From CAYZBF01 sp964476585 (lineage in GTDB: Bacteria > Hydrothermota > UBA3072): a stretch of DNA of 61,138 bases. Where the stretch lies: assembly GCA_964476585.1 (NCBI GenBank), contig CAYZBF010000010.1:1-61138 (forward strand), given 5' to 3'. This document shows, one piece after another, positions 25,902 to 34,684 of the stretch (position 1 is the first letter of the stretch; the number at the start of each line of letters is the position of its first letter). Both the position numbers and the translations under genes were made by a program. Under the pieces are notes generated by a model. It was not told the DNA's origin. It worked only from the letters and a program-made list of their open reading frames with translations, and searched no databases.

Positions 25902-26789
25902 ATGATGAAATTTAACTCTCCTGTTCTTGGTGTTGACGTTGGAGGGCAGAATATAAAAGCAGGTTGGGTAATGGGTAAAACCCTGAATGATTTTTGCAAG
26001 GTTCCCTATAAGACAGAAAAGGTGGTAGAAGAACTTTTGAATGTAATATCCAATTTTGACTTAGCATCCGGAACTATTATTGGAGTTGGATTCCCTGGGT
26101 TTATTAGAGATGGAAAAGTTCATGATCCTCCGAATTTACCTACGATACACCAGTTAAATCTTGAAGAGTTACTGCGGGGAAAAACAGGTTTGCAAGTATA
26201 CGTTTTTAACGATGCTAATGCTTGTATACTAGGCGAAGCTTTACATGGAGTTGCTAAAGAATACAGAATGGTAGTTGGATTTACACTTGGTACCGGCGTA
26301 GGCGGAGGGGTGGTTATAGATAAAGAAGTATTTGTGGGAAGTAGGGGTTTTGCTACAGAATTTGGTCACATAACAATCGATCCATCTGGTCCAATCTGTA
26401 ATTGTGGTAAACGTGGCTGCCTTGAAGCCTATATTGGTGCTTATGCCATTACCCGCCACTATGAAGTTCTAACGGGAGAGAATATCACAGTTAAAGAGAT
26501 TTTCAAGAAGGCTAAAGAAGGCGAAGCTGAGTCATGTAAGATAGTGCATGAATATGCATTTTATCTTGGGATAGGCATAAATAACATAGTTGAGATATTT
26601 GATCCTGATGTGGTTGTCCTTGCAGGTGGTGTATCAAAATCTGGGAATCAAATTATTAAATCAATGAAATTCAACAAGCCCTTGGAAGCTCGTTGCATGG
26701 AAGGAGTAAGAATAAAAATCTCAAAGTTGGGTGACAAGGCTGGTCCTATAGGAGCAGCTAACTGGGCCCTTAGATTGCACCAACAATAG
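25902..26789 (+). CDS. ROK-family sugar kinase (glucokinase-like)
   Basis: 295 residues. The ATP-binding start SPVLGVDVGGQNIKAGWVMG and FNDANACILGEAL are followed by TLGTGVGGGVVIDKEVFVGS. The ROK zinc motif is present as CNCGKRGCLEAYIG. Such proteins phosphorylate glucose or amino sugars. There is no DNA-binding domain, so it is an enzyme and not a repressor. tatC starts directly after its stop. No clear Shine-Dalgarno is visible and the ATG-ATG start is ambiguous by one codon. Confidence 0.9.
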   Translation: MMKFNSPVLGVDVGGQNIKAGWVMGKTLNDFCKVPYKTEKVVEELLNVISNFDLASGTIIGVGFPGFIRDGKVHDPPNLPTIHQLNLEELLRGKTGLQVYVFNDANACILGEALHGVAKEYRMVVGFTLGTGVGGGVVIDKEVFVGSRGFATEFGHITIDPSGPICNCGKRGCLEAYIGAYAITRHYEVLTGENITVKEIFKKAKEGEAESCKIVHEYAFYLGIGINNIVEIFDPDVVVLAGGVSKSGNQIIKSMKFNKPLEARCMEGVRIKISKLGDKAGPIGAANWALRLHQQ

Positions 26790-27482
26790 ATGGAAGAGGG
26801 TTTCTGGGAACATCTTGATGAGCTGAGAAAGAGACTTCTATATTCACTGGCATTCTTTTCAATCGGAAGTGGAGCTATCTATCCACTGTCAGATAGAATT
26901 ATTCGTATTCTTTCAACCTATGTAGGTAAGACCTATTTCTTTGCTCCCCAAGAAGCATTGTTCATCCGGATCAAAATCAGTTTTATGATTGGGTTTGCTG
27001 TTGCCCTACCTTTAATAATCCACCAGGTATATATATTTATTGCACCAGCACTTACCAAAAGTGAAAAGAGGTACACTGCACCGCTTCTAATAGCTTTGAT
27101 AGCCTTCTTCTACGGAGGTATTGCTGTAGCTTACTATATATTTCTGCCATATATATTAAAAATGCTTCTTAGTTTCCGAATGGAGACGATGATACCCTTA
27201 ATATCTATAAATAGGTATATTGGGTTTCTCTTATGGTTGTTAGCAGGATTTGGAGTGGCCTTTGAGATGCCTGTTTTCTTTTTCCTTCTTACGAAGTTAG
27301 GTATACTTTCACCCTCTATTTTGATAAAGAATTGGAGAGTTTCTCTTATATCAATTCTGATCTTTGCTGCCATCATTACTCCAACGATAGATATAGTTAC
27401 AATGGTCATTGCTTCAATTCCATTACTTTTACTTTATTTCATTTCAATTGGCGCTTCTTCCCTTGCAAGAATAGGTAGATAA
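26790..27482 (+). CDS. tatC: Sec-independent protein translocase TatC
   Basis: 230 residues with six membrane segments. It is the receptor of twin-arginine signal peptides. The N-terminal FWEHLDELRKRLLYSLAFFS and the periplasmic loop FFAPQEALFIRIKISFMIGF are typical, as is the late LLAGFGVAFEMPVFFFLLTK. No tatA or tatB gene is close by. It abuts the ROK gene without spacing. Confidence 0.96.
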   Translation: MEEGFWEHLDELRKRLLYSLAFFSIGSGAIYPLSDRIIRILSTYVGKTYFFAPQEALFIRIKISFMIGFAVALPLIIHQVYIFIAPALTKSEKRYTAPLLIALIAFFYGGIAVAYYIFLPYILKMLLSFRMETMIPLISINRYIGFLLWLLAGFGVAFEMPVFFFLLTKLGILSPSILIKNWRVSLISILIFAAIITPTIDIVTMVIASIPLLLLYFISIGASSLARIGR

Positions 27483-27509
27483 GCCAGATTGCTCATTGCA
27501 AAATGTCTG

Positions 27510-27546
27510 CCTGTCTGCCGTGCTGGCCCAGGCAGACGCAGACAGG
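27510..27546. repeat. GC-rich palindromic element inside an AT-rich spacer
   Basis: CCTGTCTGC (27510-27518) pairs with GCAGACAGG (27538-27546); an inner pair GTCTGCC / GGCAGAC offers an alternative fold. It sits in the 174-base space between tatC and the NFACT gene, with GCAAAATG words on both sides (27497-27504 and about 27577). No T tract follows, so it is not a standard terminator. The composition is unlike its surroundings. Confidence 0.6.
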
Positions 27547-27656
27547 AAAAATGAAAATTGTAAAGTGCAAAATGTAGTAGAAGAAACATTTAAATGAAAA
27601 AATCATATCTTTAAAAAATTCTATTCTTATTAATTTTGCAAAAAAGGAGAAGATAG

Positions 27657-29099
27657 TTGTTTACCGGTATTGTTTTACGCTTTCTCTTAAAGGAACTGGG
27701 TGAAATTAAAGGCCTAAGATTAAGGGGTATTCTGAGAGCATGCAATAATATTTCACTAGATTTTAAAAGAAAATCTGTGACCGCTTACTTCGATCCTAAA
27801 TATACTCATCTAACCCTAAAAGCGATAAAAGGTGAAGGCTTTTATCAATCGCTCTTTAGAGGAGAGAGGGTAGAAGAGATATTTCAGAATGGGCTTGACC
27901 GGTTGTTGATTTTTAAAATGGGTGGGGATTTAAGCATTGTATTTGAGTTATTTGGTAGGAGATCAGATTGCCTTTTGCTGAGAGGGAAAGAAGTAATCTA
28001 TTCTATCAAGAGAGTAAAAAAAGGTAGGTATGAGATACCTATTCCCCCGAAAGGATTGGATATTTTAACTACTGATCGGAATAAACTTCTTAACGCGATT
28101 TTAAAAGGAGAGAATATTTCCGGGCTCACAGCAACATTCGTTAATCGGATCAGAACGGAAAAGAGGGAGTTAATAGAGCATTTTGTTGAAAGGGAATACA
28201 GTCCCACTATATTAGATGATATACTTTCTCCCTTTTCCTTAGGTTGCGGAAGAAAGTTCTCCACTATGAATGATGCAGTGATACAATATTTTAGTTCTCT
28301 TGAGGGAAGAGACTTATTAGAAAAGAAAAGAAAAGAGATTTTAAAAGAGATTGGCAGAGGGGTAAAAAGACTTGAATGTGCAATCGAAGATTTTTCATCT
28401 GTAAAGGATCCAGATGATTATCGATTAAAAGGAGAAGCCCTGCTTACTCATATAAGTGAAATGAAGAAGGGTATGAAAGAGATAAAGTTAAGTTACCTGG
28501 ATAAAGAGCTTTCAGTTCCTCTTGAGGTGAAACTTTCACCAGAGGAGAATGCCCAAAGTTACTTCAGATTATATAAAAAGACAAAGAAAAAAGCGGAGTT
28601 AGTCAAAAAGGGAAAAAATAAGATCCAAAAAAAACTTGAAAAACTTAGAAAAAAGAGGGATAGAATCTTACAGAGCGAAGATGTAGAAAAATTATTAAGA
28701 GAATTTGATAAGGTGAAAGTGAAGAAAACCAGAGAGAAACCTTCTCATGGATTCAGGGAATTTATTACAGATAATGGATATAAGGTGTTGGTAGGTAAGA
28801 ATAGAGAGTCCAATCATAAACTCACATTTTCCTATGCCCGTCCATACGATATATTTTTACACGTTAAGAATGCTCCCGGTCCCCATACAATACTTATGGT
28901 TAAGGATAAGAATAAGCCTCCTCCTATGGAGGATATAGAGGAAGCAGCAATTATAGCTGTTCGTTTCAGTAAAATGAGCAAGGCATCTTTGGTTCCTGTG
29001 AGTTATACGGAAAGGAAATACGTAAAGAGTGGCAAAAGGCTTCCGTCGGGTAAGGTCATTTTGGAAAGGGAGAAAGTAATCTACGTAAGATTCTCTTGA
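27657..29099 (+). CDS. NFACT-family protein (Rqc2/FpbA-like)
   Basis: 480 residues, started by TTG behind AAGGAG. The N-terminal NFACT-N part is divergent. A charged coiled-coil middle (KKAELVKKGKNKIQKKLEKL) leads to the C-terminal NFACT-R domain with YDIFLHVKNAPGPHTILMVK and a basic end. Family members bind stalled 60S/50S subunits carrying peptidyl-tRNA and add C-terminal tails in ribosome quality control; others were described as fibronectin-binding. The ribosome role is the likely one here by family. Confidence 0.85.
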   Translation: MFTGIVLRFLLKELGEIKGLRLRGILRACNNISLDFKRKSVTAYFDPKYTHLTLKAIKGEGFYQSLFRGERVEEIFQNGLDRLLIFKMGGDLSIVFELFGRRSDCLLLRGKEVIYSIKRVKKGRYEIPIPPKGLDILTTDRNKLLNAILKGENISGLTATFVNRIRTEKRELIEHFVEREYSPTILDDILSPFSLGCGRKFSTMNDAVIQYFSSLEGRDLLEKKRKEILKEIGRGVKRLECAIEDFSSVKDPDDYRLKGEALLTHISEMKKGMKEIKLSYLDKELSVPLEVKLSPEENAQSYFRLYKKTKKKAELVKKGKNKIQKKLEKLRKKRDRILQSEDVEKLLREFDKVKVKKTREKPSHGFREFITDNGYKVLVGKNRESNHKLTFSYARPYDIFLHVKNAPGPHTILMVKDKNKPPPMEDIEEAAIIAVRFSKMSKASLVPVSYTERKYVKSGKRLPSGKVILEREKVIYVRFS

Positions 29100-29121
29100 C
29101 ATCCTTATACTTGAATATAAT
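29096..29121 (+). promoter_or_regulatory. Putative promoter of ftsK (leaderless type)
   Basis: TTGACA overlaps the stop region of the NFACT gene and TATAAT ends 8 bases before the ftsK ATG. The spacer is 14 bases, shorter than usual, so a different -10 (AATATT, 17-base spacer) is possible. Either choice places the start point at or next to the ATG. No Shine-Dalgarno is seen. Confidence 0.5.
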
Positions 29122-29129
29122 ATTTAAAT

Positions 29130-31490
29130 ATGATATTTCTAAATAGTCTTATAATAGCTGTCCTTCTCGGATTTGTGATTAGATCTCTTATCATTGTCAT
29201 TAAAGATATGGAAGCTCGGAGGAAGATGTTGATGAACGGTATAATACTGCTCTTTCTCTTTCTCATTATCTATATCTCACTTTTGACCTATTCGCCGGGA
29301 AAGGATCCTTTAGAAAACTTTGGAGGAATCATCGGGGCCTATATCGCAAGTAGCATTTATAACGCTTTTGGAGTTACAGCCTTTTTACTCCCTCTAATAC
29401 TTATTATCGCTGCTATTGCACTCTTCACAAATAGGGTAAGAAAGATTTTCTACCATTACGGTGGCCTATTCATATGGTTATTTTTCATTAGTCTTCTTGT
29501 AGAGTCAATTCTTCCTGGGCTCTCTCTCGCGAAGAGAGGTGAGATAGGAAAGGTTATCGGGGAATTCCTTCTTGGTAGACTGACGATGAGTGGGAGCATA
29601 GCCCTTATCTCATTTATTTTTCTCATTATCCTTTATATATACGTCCATCCGGCGGTTAAATTTCGGATAGGACCGTTTATGAAAATTTCTTCATGGATAA
29701 CTAGAAGGCATGAAGAAACCAAGGCATTAAAAAGTGGTGAAATAAAAGGTACTCTAAGGAGAGTAGAAAGTGAGGTTCGTGAAGGTGGATTGGAGGAAAG
29801 GGAGGGAGCTAAGGTCCACACAGAAAGGAGTAGAATTTCCAGATTAGGTGAAAAGGAATTTGGGGGGAAGCCTGCTATTTCCTTTGCCTTGAGCGATGAG
29901 GAATTTCATGAAAGATTCCTAAATATCCTGAATGATCCGGTCGAAAAAGAGTGGATGGCTGAGACTACTATAGATACATATAAAAAAATTATAGAGAATA
30001 AACTGGAGAATTTTGATATTACTGGGGCAATCGTAAATGTTCTAAAGGGTCCAGTTATTACACGATTTGAATACAAACCCGATCCCGGAATAAAATTATC
30101 AAAGATATCCAATTTAGCTAATGATTTAGCTTTGGCATTGAAGGCTGAAAAAGTAAGGGTCATTGCTCCAATACCTGGCAAAGGGGTTGTTGGTATAGAA
30201 GTTCCCAATAAAAATAGAGAGATAGTGTTTATAAAGGATTTGATCAATAACGAAAAGTTCAAAAAGAGTCCAGGTGTAACTAATATACCTATTGGTAAAG
30301 ATATTACCGGAAAGCAATTCTATTATCCAATCTCTTCAATGCCCCATCTTTTAATAGCGGGAGCAACCGGTTCAGGAAAATCCGTTTTTATTAACTCGAT
30401 TATAGCTGCGCTTCTCTATAAGACCAATCCGTCTGATCTTCGATTTATACTGATCGATCCCAAAAGAATTGAACTCTCTGTATATAACGGTATTCCACAT
30501 CTAATAAAAACCGTTATAACCGACCAGTCTGTTGCGATTAATTACCTAAATAAGACACTCGAATGCATGGAGAAGAGATACAAAGAGTTTGCAAGGGTAG
30601 GTGTCCGGGATATAACGGGTTATAACAAGAAAGTTAAGGATAAGAAGCCCTACTTATTTCTCATAGTGGATGAACTTGCCGATCTTATGATGAGAAGTGG
30701 ACGAGAGGTTGAGCACTCAGTTATACGGCTTGCTCAGATGAGTCGAGCAGTTGGAATTCACCTGATACTTGCTACACAGAGACCATCGGTCGATGTTATT
30801 ACAGGACTCATCAAGGCTAATTTCCCCGCACGAATTGCTTTTCAGGTTGTCTCACGGCATGATTCTAAGACTATTATGGATTTTGCTGGAGCAGAGCAAC
30901 TTTTAGGTAATGGAGATATGTTATTTACTCCACCCGATGAAGGGGTGGCGAAACGTTTTCATGGTCCTTTTATAACTACAGAAGAAACGGAAAACCTTGT
31001 TTATCTTATAGGCCTTAAACATCTAAGGGAGTTACTTAAGAAAAAGTTTGAGGATCCAGATTCAGTATGTGCCTTAGTGATGGAAGAGGATATCCTTGAT
31101 GTAATAGCAGATCGCTCACTTCCTGGAGCATGGGAGAGAATTGAAGAATTCAGTAAATTGTTGAGTGATGAATTGAATATTCCTGAAGAAAAATTTACTA
31201 CGTTTGTGGAACAGCTTGATTATTATCCTCCGACTGATGAATTGGGTGAGTTTTTCGAAGAAACAGAAGGACTTGGAGAATTAGAGGAGGTGGATGAATT
31301 ATTCGAAGAAGCTAAGAGAATAGTGATAGATCGTCAATCTGCTTCGGTATCTCTTCTCCAGCGTAAATTAAAGGTAGGGTACGCACGGGCCGGACGAATA
31401 ATCGACCAGCTTGAAAGAGCTGGAGTCGTGAGTAAGTTCAGAGGGTCCAAACCAAGGGATGTTCTCATAAGGGCCGAAGATTTGGAATGA
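29130..31490 (+). CDS. ftsK: DNA translocase FtsK/SpoIIIE
   Basis: 786 residues. The N-terminus has four or five membrane helices (to about 175), followed by a charged linker, the alpha/beta motor domain with Walker A AGATGSGKSVFIN and Walker B YLFLIVDELADLMM, and a C-terminal winged-helix gamma domain (SVSLLQRKLKVGYARAGRII) that would read KOPS-like motifs. It pumps chromosomal DNA at the septum and activates dif resolution. lolA overlaps its last codon by 4 bases, so the two are coupled. Confidence 0.97.
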   Translation: MIFLNSLIIAVLLGFVIRSLIIVIKDMEARRKMLMNGIILLFLFLIIYISLLTYSPGKDPLENFGGIIGAYIASSIYNAFGVTAFLLPLILIIAAIALFTNRVRKIFYHYGGLFIWLFFISLLVESILPGLSLAKRGEIGKVIGEFLLGRLTMSGSIALISFIFLIILYIYVHPAVKFRIGPFMKISSWITRRHEETKALKSGEIKGTLRRVESEVREGGLEEREGAKVHTERSRISRLGEKEFGGKPAISFALSDEEFHERFLNILNDPVEKEWMAETTIDTYKKIIENKLENFDITGAIVNVLKGPVITRFEYKPDPGIKLSKISNLANDLALALKAEKVRVIAPIPGKGVVGIEVPNKNREIVFIKDLINNEKFKKSPGVTNIPIGKDITGKQFYYPISSMPHLLIAGATGSGKSVFINSIIAALLYKTNPSDLRFILIDPKRIELSVYNGIPHLIKTVITDQSVAINYLNKTLECMEKRYKEFARVGVRDITGYNKKVKDKKPYLFLIVDELADLMMRSGREVEHSVIRLAQMSRAVGIHLILATQRPSVDVITGLIKANFPARIAFQVVSRHDSKTIMDFAGAEQLLGNGDMLFTPPDEGVAKRFHGPFITTEETENLVYLIGLKHLRELLKKKFEDPDSVCALVMEEDILDVIADRSLPGAWERIEEFSKLLSDELNIPEEKFTTFVEQLDYYPPTDELGEFFEETEGLGELEEVDELFEEAKRIVIDRQSASVSLLQRKLKVGYARAGRIIDQLERAGVVSKFRGSKPRDVLIRAEDLE

Positions 31491-32002
31491 TAATATTCAT
31501 TTTAACGTTTTCATCTATACTCTCTTTAGTTACGGAACGATTCACTAATATTCAATCATTGGAGTGCACGTTTGTTGAGACCTTACAAATCGAGACAGGG
31601 ACATTTGAATTTTCCGGGTTGGCATTTATAAAAAGGAATGAATCAAGGATTGACGTTTTGAAACCCGATGAACAAATCATTATAATTAAGGGAGATTCAG
31701 TTTTCATTTACATAAAGAAAGATAATCGATTGGAAAAGATGCTTGCTCCTATATCCCTCTCCCGGTTGATATTCAATCCATTGAATTATTATTATGTAGA
31801 TTCTATTGCAGGGGGGTGGACGTATCTTTCTCCAAAGGATATTATTTTTTCCTATCCTCTAAGTGTATTTTTTAATGAGGAGTACTTCCCGGAGAAGATT
31901 AGATTTAGCCAGGAGGGAGTAGAGGGAAGATTTAGGCTCTTTAAATACAAGTTCAACCCCGATCTTCCGGATGGATTTTTTTCAATCAATTCATATCAAT
32001 GA
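31487..32002 (+). CDS. lolA: LolA-like outer-membrane lipoprotein carrier
   Basis: 171 residues with a short hydrophobic N-terminus that should act as signal peptide. The pattern ERFTNIQSLECTFVETLQIE, then FEFSGLAFIKRNESRIDVLK and QIIIIKGDSVFIYIKKDNRL, matches the LolA half-barrel. LolA ferries lipoproteins through the periplasm. ftsK-lolA is a common gene order, which supports the assignment. It overlaps the next gene by 4 bases. Confidence 0.82.
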   Translation: MIIFILTFSSILSLVTERFTNIQSLECTFVETLQIETGTFEFSGLAFIKRNESRIDVLKPDEQIIIIKGDSVFIYIKKDNRLEKMLAPISLSRLIFNPLNYYYVDSIAGGWTYLSPKDIIFSYPLSVFFNEEYFPEKIRFSQEGVEGRFRLFKYKFNPDLPDGFFSINSYQ

Positions 32003-32946
32003 TTCTTTTTATTCTCATTGCTACTCAATATTTCAGTCATCTAGAACTGGTGAAGAAGGTTCCTGTCGATGCTGGTCCAAAATCAGTCTATTATTCACCT
32101 GACTATAAATATATCGTTGTAAATTGTTTATATGGACATTATCTAAACATCATTGATCCTGATGAAATGAAGGTAATAAGAAGGATTCCGGCAGGAGGGG
32201 AGCCAGTTGAGTGCGATTTTACTCACAATGGAGACTATATATGGTTTTCGTTATATGATAAAGGGCAGGTCTGTGTATATGATTATAAGTTGGATTCAAT
32301 TATCAAAAAAATAGAGGTCGGTGAAATTCCGAAGATTGTTAAAGTCTCTCCTGACAAGAAGTGGGTATATGTGAGTAATTGGGGATCTGCTTCGGTTTCA
32401 GTAATTGATGTTGCTTTGTTCAAAGTGGTAAAGGAAATTAAAGTGACGAGAAAACCCAGAGGCATTGCATTCACTCCAGATGGGAGATTTGCCTATATTG
32501 CAAATATGGGTGGGGGGAGCTTATCAAAGATCGATGTAAAAAATGGTCATAAGAGGCTAAAGGATATATCTGCTGGTGTTACTCCTCGGCACCTTATAGT
32601 AGCAAAAGATGGAAAGTATCTCTATCAGACTAATAATTTAGAGGAGGTGGTCCGGAAATTTGACCTTGCCAATGATAGATATGTGGGAATGGCAAGAGTG
32701 GGTAAAAGAGTGAGAACTTGCGTACTTTCTCCTTGTGGAAGGTATCTGTTTGTTTGTAATTATAAAGACAACGAAATTGGTGTGGTGGATACTGGGGAAA
32801 TGGTTCAGATATATACAGAGAAGACTGGTGATGAAAGAGACGGACATCCCATCGGCATTACTATATCAAATGGGGGAGAATACCTCTGGGTGGCAAACTA
32901 CCGAGGGGGAGTAAACGTCTACCGAATAATCTGGAGTGACACTTGA
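31999..32946 (+). CDS. YVTN/YncE-type beta-propeller protein
   Basis: 315 residues of about seven repeats of around 40 residues, such as VKVSPDKKWVYVSNWGSASV and GIAFTPDGRFAYIANMGGGS, that form a seven-bladed propeller. A hydrophobic N-terminus (ILFILIATQYFSHLEL) suggests export. YncE-like proteins bind DNA or act in surface or redox roles, so a specific function cannot be given. It is coupled to lolA before it and suhB after it by overlapping start and stop codons. Confidence 0.85.
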   Translation: MILFILIATQYFSHLELVKKVPVDAGPKSVYYSPDYKYIVVNCLYGHYLNIIDPDEMKVIRRIPAGGEPVECDFTHNGDYIWFSLYDKGQVCVYDYKLDSIIKKIEVGEIPKIVKVSPDKKWVYVSNWGSASVSVIDVALFKVVKEIKVTRKPRGIAFTPDGRFAYIANMGGGSLSKIDVKNGHKRLKDISAGVTPRHLIVAKDGKYLYQTNNLEEVVRKFDLANDRYVGMARVGKRVRTCVLSPCGRYLFVCNYKDNEIGVVDTGEMVQIYTEKTGDERDGHPIGITISNGGEYLWVANYRGGVNVYRIIWSDT

Positions 32947-33728
32947 TGGAGAAAAAGCTTCGGCTGATAAAAGAAATTGCTGTTGAGGCGGGGAAAATAC
33001 TTATGGGTTGGTTTGGTAAGGAGTTTGAAATTAGAAGCAAAAAGGGAGGTGAGTTAGTTACTACCGCCGATGTCGAATCTGAGAAGTTTATTGTTGGAGC
33101 ACTCCGGGAAAGATATTCTGATATTGGCGTAATTGCAGAAGAGTCCAATTTCAAGGAATGGGAAAAGGAGGAGCTCTTTATTGTAGACCCTCTTGATGGT
33201 TCAAATAATTTTGCCTATGGGATTCCATTCTTCAGTATCTCTATCGCATATCAACTTAAGAATGAGTTAATCCTCGGAGTTGTCTATGATCCTGTCCATA
33301 AAGAACTTTTCACTTGCTTAAAAGGTAGTGGCGCTATGTTAAATGGAAAGCCCATAAAAGTTTCAGCGCGAGAGAAACTCAGTGATTCAATGCTTGCAAC
33401 AGGGTTCCCCTATATAAGAAAATCAAAGGAAGATTCAAATATTCCTGAATTTTCTTGTTTTTTGATGAAAACAAGGGGATTAAGACGCTTGGGTTCTGCA
33501 GCACTTGACCTTGCTTTCGTGGCTTCTGGTCGTTTTGATGGCTTTTGGGAAAAGTCACTTAAACCATGGGATATCTCAGCTGGGGGTTTATTGGTCTTGG
33601 AAGCTGGGGGTAGGGTCTCAAATTTCTATAATAATGAATGGGATAATATGAAAGATCACATCATAGCCTCAAATGGGAAGATACACGAAGAGATGATAGA
33701 AGTGATAAAAAGGGCTTTCCAAGGTTGA
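32946..33728 (+). CDS. suhB: Inositol monophosphatase family protein
   Basis: 260 residues. Metal-binding motifs are clear: GVIAEESNF, IVDPLDGSNNFAYGIPFFS and the C-terminal PWDISAGGLLVLEAGG. Such enzymes hydrolyse inositol-1-phosphate or related sugar phosphates, and in some bacteria assist transcription of rRNA. The ATG at 32946 overlaps the TGA of the propeller gene; a TTG one codon earlier also exists. It ends the ftsK operon. Confidence 0.93.
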   Translation: MEKKLRLIKEIAVEAGKILMGWFGKEFEIRSKKGGELVTTADVESEKFIVGALRERYSDIGVIAEESNFKEWEKEELFIVDPLDGSNNFAYGIPFFSISIAYQLKNELILGVVYDPVHKELFTCLKGSGAMLNGKPIKVSAREKLSDSMLATGFPYIRKSKEDSNIPEFSCFLMKTRGLRRLGSAALDLAFVASGRFDGFWEKSLKPWDISAGGLLVLEAGGRVSNFYNNEWDNMKDHIIASNGKIHEEMIEVIKRAFQG

Positions 33729-33745
33729 TTAATTGGAATTTTTTT
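33717..33745 (+). terminator. Weak intrinsic terminator after suhB
   Basis: TTCCAA (33717) pairs with TTGGAA (33733) across a 10-base loop and is followed by seven T. The hairpin includes the suhB stop codon. The stem is only 6 bp, so efficiency is doubtful. Confidence 0.4.
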
Positions 33746-33763
33746 GTATTTTTGTATATATTT

Positions 33764-34010
33764 GCCACAGAGATACCCCGGTACAGTCGGTTCCTCCTTA
33801 CGGGGCAGGCAGAGAACATTGAGAAAAAGGACACAGAGATGAAGGAAAAAATAAAGTTTATATAGGGCACAGAGGTTCTTACTTTAGTGAAAAATGGAAA
33901 ATGTTCACCCCGTTAGATAATTTCATATCTAATGGGGCAAGAATTGAAAAATTAGAGAAATGATGAGAAAGAAAAAAACTCACCACAAAGGGCACCAAGA
34001 ACACAAAGGG
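33764..34010. repeat. Intergenic repeat tract of CCACAGAG / CACAAAG words
   Basis: The 394-base space between suhB and ybaK has no gene. It is filled with repeated words: GCCACAGAGA at 33764, ACACAGAGAT at 33831, GGCACAGAGG at 33866, then CCACAAAGGGCACC and ACACAAAGGG from about 33982. A small CCCCG...CGGGG hairpin (33776-33805) and a larger palindrome (33898-33943) are nested in it. The reverse word (TCTCTGTGGC) occurs near 955 and 47085. This looks like remains of short mobile or repetitive units. Confidence 0.55.
33898..33943 (+). repeat. 46-base dispersed palindromic repeat, copy 1
   Basis: The core CCCCGTTAGATA pairs with TATCTAATGGGG around the loop ATTTCA (one mismatch). The whole 46-base segment occurs again, identical but inverted, at 47005-47050. 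It contains no open frame. Confidence 0.85.
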
Positions 34011-34122
34011 TTAGTTGTTCTAAAAGAGAAGGATAAGTATTTCTTCTTTGCGTTTTTTCTTTGTAATCTTTAGGAACTATGTGGGGAAATATCTGTTGCT
34101 TTATTGTAAAAAAGGAGGGATT

Positions 34123-34599
34123 ATGGCAATATCAAAAAGATTAAAGGATTTGTTTGAGGATAAAGGCGTTAGGTATGATGTGGAGAAACATAAAGAGTTA
34201 TTCACTGCTCAGGAAGTTGCGGCGTCTGAACACATAACGGGTTATGAGTTTGCAAAAGTGGTGATGTTAAAGTGCGATGGAGAACTTGTTATGGCGGTAA
34301 TACCAGCTCCCTATGCGGTTTCATTGGTTAAGATAAAGAAACTCGGATATAAAAAGGTTGAGTTAGCTCATGAGGAAGAATTTAAAGGCTTATTTTCTGA
34401 TTGCGATACAGGAGCTATGCCACCAATTGGAAATCTCTATAATATTCCTTTCTATGTGGATGAGTCCTTTAAACAAGAAGAAGAAATTGTTTTTAACTCA
34501 GGAAGCCATACGGAGACTATAAAGATTAAAATAGTGGATTATGATAAGCTTGTGGGAGAAGAAGTCTACAAGGATATATCGGCCCCTCCGGCAAAGTGA
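34123..34599 (+). CDS. YbaK/ProX-type aminoacyl-tRNA deacylase
   Basis: 158 residues from the ATG at 34123, chosen because of the AAGGAGGG site just upstream; the longer frame to 34048 runs into the repeat tract. The YbaK/prolyl-tRNA-deacylase fold is indicated by DKGVRYDVEKHKELFTAQEV, VVMLKCDGELVMAVIPA and the end GSHTETIKIKIVDYDKL. Family members hydrolyse mischarged Cys-, Ala- or Ser-tRNAs. The tRNA target cannot be told from sequence. Confidence 0.85.
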   Translation: MAISKRLKDLFEDKGVRYDVEKHKELFTAQEVAASEHITGYEFAKVVMLKCDGELVMAVIPAPYAVSLVKIKKLGYKKVELAHEEEFKGLFSDCDTGAMPPIGNLYNIPFYVDESFKQEEEIVFNSGSHTETIKIKIVDYDKLVGEEVYKDISAPPAK

Positions 34600-34669
34600 T
34601 AATAATAGTTTAGCAGGTATTTCTTGAACGAGAAAATCGATAAAAATCTTGAATTAGAAAATGGAGGTC

Positions 34670-34684
34670 ATGAATAAACGATGA
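34670..34684 (+). CDS. Possible four-residue leader ORF before comEB
   Basis: A strong GGAGG at 34663 is followed by ATG AAT AAA CGA TGA (peptide MNKR). Its stop overlaps the comEB ATG (ATGA). The ribosome-binding site is closer to this mini-ORF than to comEB, whose ATG lies 13 bases from it. Re-initiation is possible; chance is the alternative. Confidence 0.3.
   Translation: MNKR

Noticed and set aside
27510..27546. Terminator for tatC
   Set aside because: The hairpin is not followed by a T run on the plus strand, and an A run follows instead.
33728..34122. CRISPR array in the repeat-rich spacer
   Set aside because: Words are short, irregularly spaced and variable; there are no equal repeats with unique spacers and no cas genes.
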